From Halomarina ordinaria (GTDB lineage Archaea; Halobacteriota; Halobacteria; Halobacteriales; Haloarculaceae): DNA of 64,000 nucleotides. This document shows, in pieces, positions 63,093 to 64,000 of the stretch. The notes under the pieces were generated by a model that saw only the letters and a program-made list of their open reading frames with translations, did no database searches and had not been told where the DNA came from. How positions within the stretch are numbered: the first letter of the stretch is position 1; each line of letters starts with the position of its first letter. A program made the translations under genes and the position numbers. The stretch covers positions 124,001 through 188,000 of the forward strand of contig NZ_JARRAH010000002.1 in assembly GCF_030553305.1 (NCBI RefSeq), given 5' to 3'.

Positions 63093-63723
63093 GGGTCGAT
63101 TGTCGTGATAGGGAGGACGTTCAGGTCGAACTCGGTTCCGTCGAGTATCGGGAGTCACCGCTCCCGATCGTCAGCGACCGGTCACCGTGTCTGGGATCTC
63201 GAACGCCGGATCGGGGTCGCTCGTCGGACGATCGTGGAACGCGTGCCATCCGTTCACAGGTGTATGGAGTACCGATTAATCAATCTTTCTGCAGTAATGC
63301 AATTTCGAGTATGAGATACCACATATAGAAGGGGGATTCGGACCGAGTAATCCACTCCGAGACATTCTTGAACGTTTTTCCACGCCACCGCTGGCGATAT
63401 TCTGCCTATCGCAGTCGCTGCTCTCGCGTGCAGGGGTGAGGCGATACGGTCGAAGGGGGACAGTGCGTAACTCCGCCGGTGGAACGTGACGGGACGGTAC
63501 CGTCGAGCGGAGGTGAACGCCCGCGCTTCCACGTCGGGCACGCGGCTGGTCGCCCCGCTGAATGCTGCGACACGCGAGAGCCACGTCGGTCGCAGTGCAC
63601 GCTTTTTGTTTCGGTCTTCGGCGACCGCAGTCCGTGTCGATTCGTGTTCAGCACGCAGGCCGTCTCATACTGGTGCGTTCGCCGTTCGAGGGGCGGCCGA
63701 CGACGTCGGTCCGCCGCCCCCGG
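63093..63723. other. Intergenic, no supported gene
   Basis: About 630 nt. An AT-rich patch at 63265-63330 may contain a promoter for the aminotransferase, leaving a long leader. No coding frame has family features. Confidence 0.4.
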
Positions 63724-64000
63724 CTACCTCATCCGGTGTTCCTCGACGACGTCCCAGTCGAGTTCGATCCCGAGGCCGGGGTCGTCCGGTACCTCGATGT
63801 ATCCGTCCTGAATGAGTGGTTCGTCACGGACGACGAGGTCGTCCCACCACGGCACGTCGCGGGCGTGAAACTCGAGCGCGAGGAAGTTCGGCACTGTCGC
63901 GCCGACGTGGACGCCGGCCATCGTCGCGACGGGGCTCCCGATGTTGTGAGGACACGTCGTCAGGTAGTAACTGTCGGCGAGTTCGGCGATCTTCTTCGTC
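63724..64000 (-). CDS. Enolase-superfamily dehydratase, partial (runs off the window)
   Basis: The last 92 residues of a second mandelate racemase-type protein: KKIAELADSYYLTTCPHNIGSPVATMAGVHVGATVPNFLALEFHARDVPWW, then GYIEVPDDPGLGIELDWD. CPHNIGSP has the strand-7 His, and FLALEFHARDVPWW is the GalD/RspA-like ending. The 5' portion lies beyond position 64000. It is not the same subfamily as the 56975 gene. Confidence 0.88.
   Translation of the reverse strand, partial: TKKIAELADSYYLTTCPHNIGSPVATMAGVHVGATVPNFLALEFHARDVPWWDDLVVRDEPLIQDGYIEVPDDPGLGIELDWDVVEEHRMR

Noticed and set aside
1..64000. CRISPR arrays, rRNA or tRNA genes
   Set aside because: No spaced direct repeats of array type were seen, and no tRNA cloverleaf or rRNA segment was recognised by eye; a covariance-model scan would be needed to exclude a tRNA.

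Overview
The window is from a haloarchaeon (class Halobacteria). Proteins are Asp/Glu-rich, codons are GC-rich, many genes look leaderless with a TATA-like box 25-35 nt before the start codon, two exported proteins carry twin-arginine motifs, and several families are haloarchaeal (Bat-type HTH_10, TrmB, DUF2270, CGCGG-type RiPP precursors, BKACE). The density of broken genes, a remnant replication origin and IS-like hairpins point to a megaplasmid or a plastic accessory region; this is inference.

1-8.5 kb: a truncated orc1/cdc6 next to three origin-box-like repeats, a broken DUF234 ATPase, a DrrAB-type ABC exporter, a DUF1428 protein, then a BKACE (DUF849) enzyme with a crotonase lacking both usual catalytic glutamates. 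9-23.2 kb: DUF2270 and TM-helix-repeat membrane proteins, a divergent NikR/NicO nickel pair, a berberine-bridge-type FAD oxidoreductase, a PEP-synthase/rifampin-phosphotransferase-like enzyme behind a possible leader peptide, and a large Tat-exported M14 carboxypeptidase.

24.4-32.2 kb: a nitrosative/denitrification-flavoured cluster: truncated haemoglobin, the tail of a copper nitrite reductase (nirK) directly followed by one CGCGG-type peptide with a shortened core, an MBL hydrolase, a BASS transporter, a peroxiredoxin, a Bat-type regulator with a metal-regulator-like palindrome at its start codon, DUF2249, a second CGCGG peptide with intact core, two cupins and a frameshifted DsrE gene. No radical SAM maturase is present.

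32.6-43.0 kb: a very GC-rich, intact maltodextrin island: permeases MalG/MalF, binding protein MalE, divergent ATPase MalK, GH15 glucoamylase, divergent GH13 amylase and a TrmB regulator. It is flanked on both sides by gene fragments.

43.1-64 kb: gene remnants (acetyl-CoA hydrolase, MIP18/PaaD-like, SDR), then a large catabolic locus: aldehyde ferredoxin oxidoreductase, a second BKACE, one broken and one intact IclR regulator, MFS transporter, CaiB-type CoA transferase, HpcH/HpaI aldolase, ThDP decarboxylase, two-subunit CoA transferase, enolase-superfamily dehydratase, 3-hydroxyacyl-CoA dehydrogenase, a thiolase-like protein without the usual Cys paired with a DUF35 protein, class III aminotransferase, and a second enolase-superfamily gene running off the end. 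Together these suggest uptake of an organic acid, CoA activation, dehydration/oxidation and carbon-carbon cleavage; the substrate cannot be read from the sequence.
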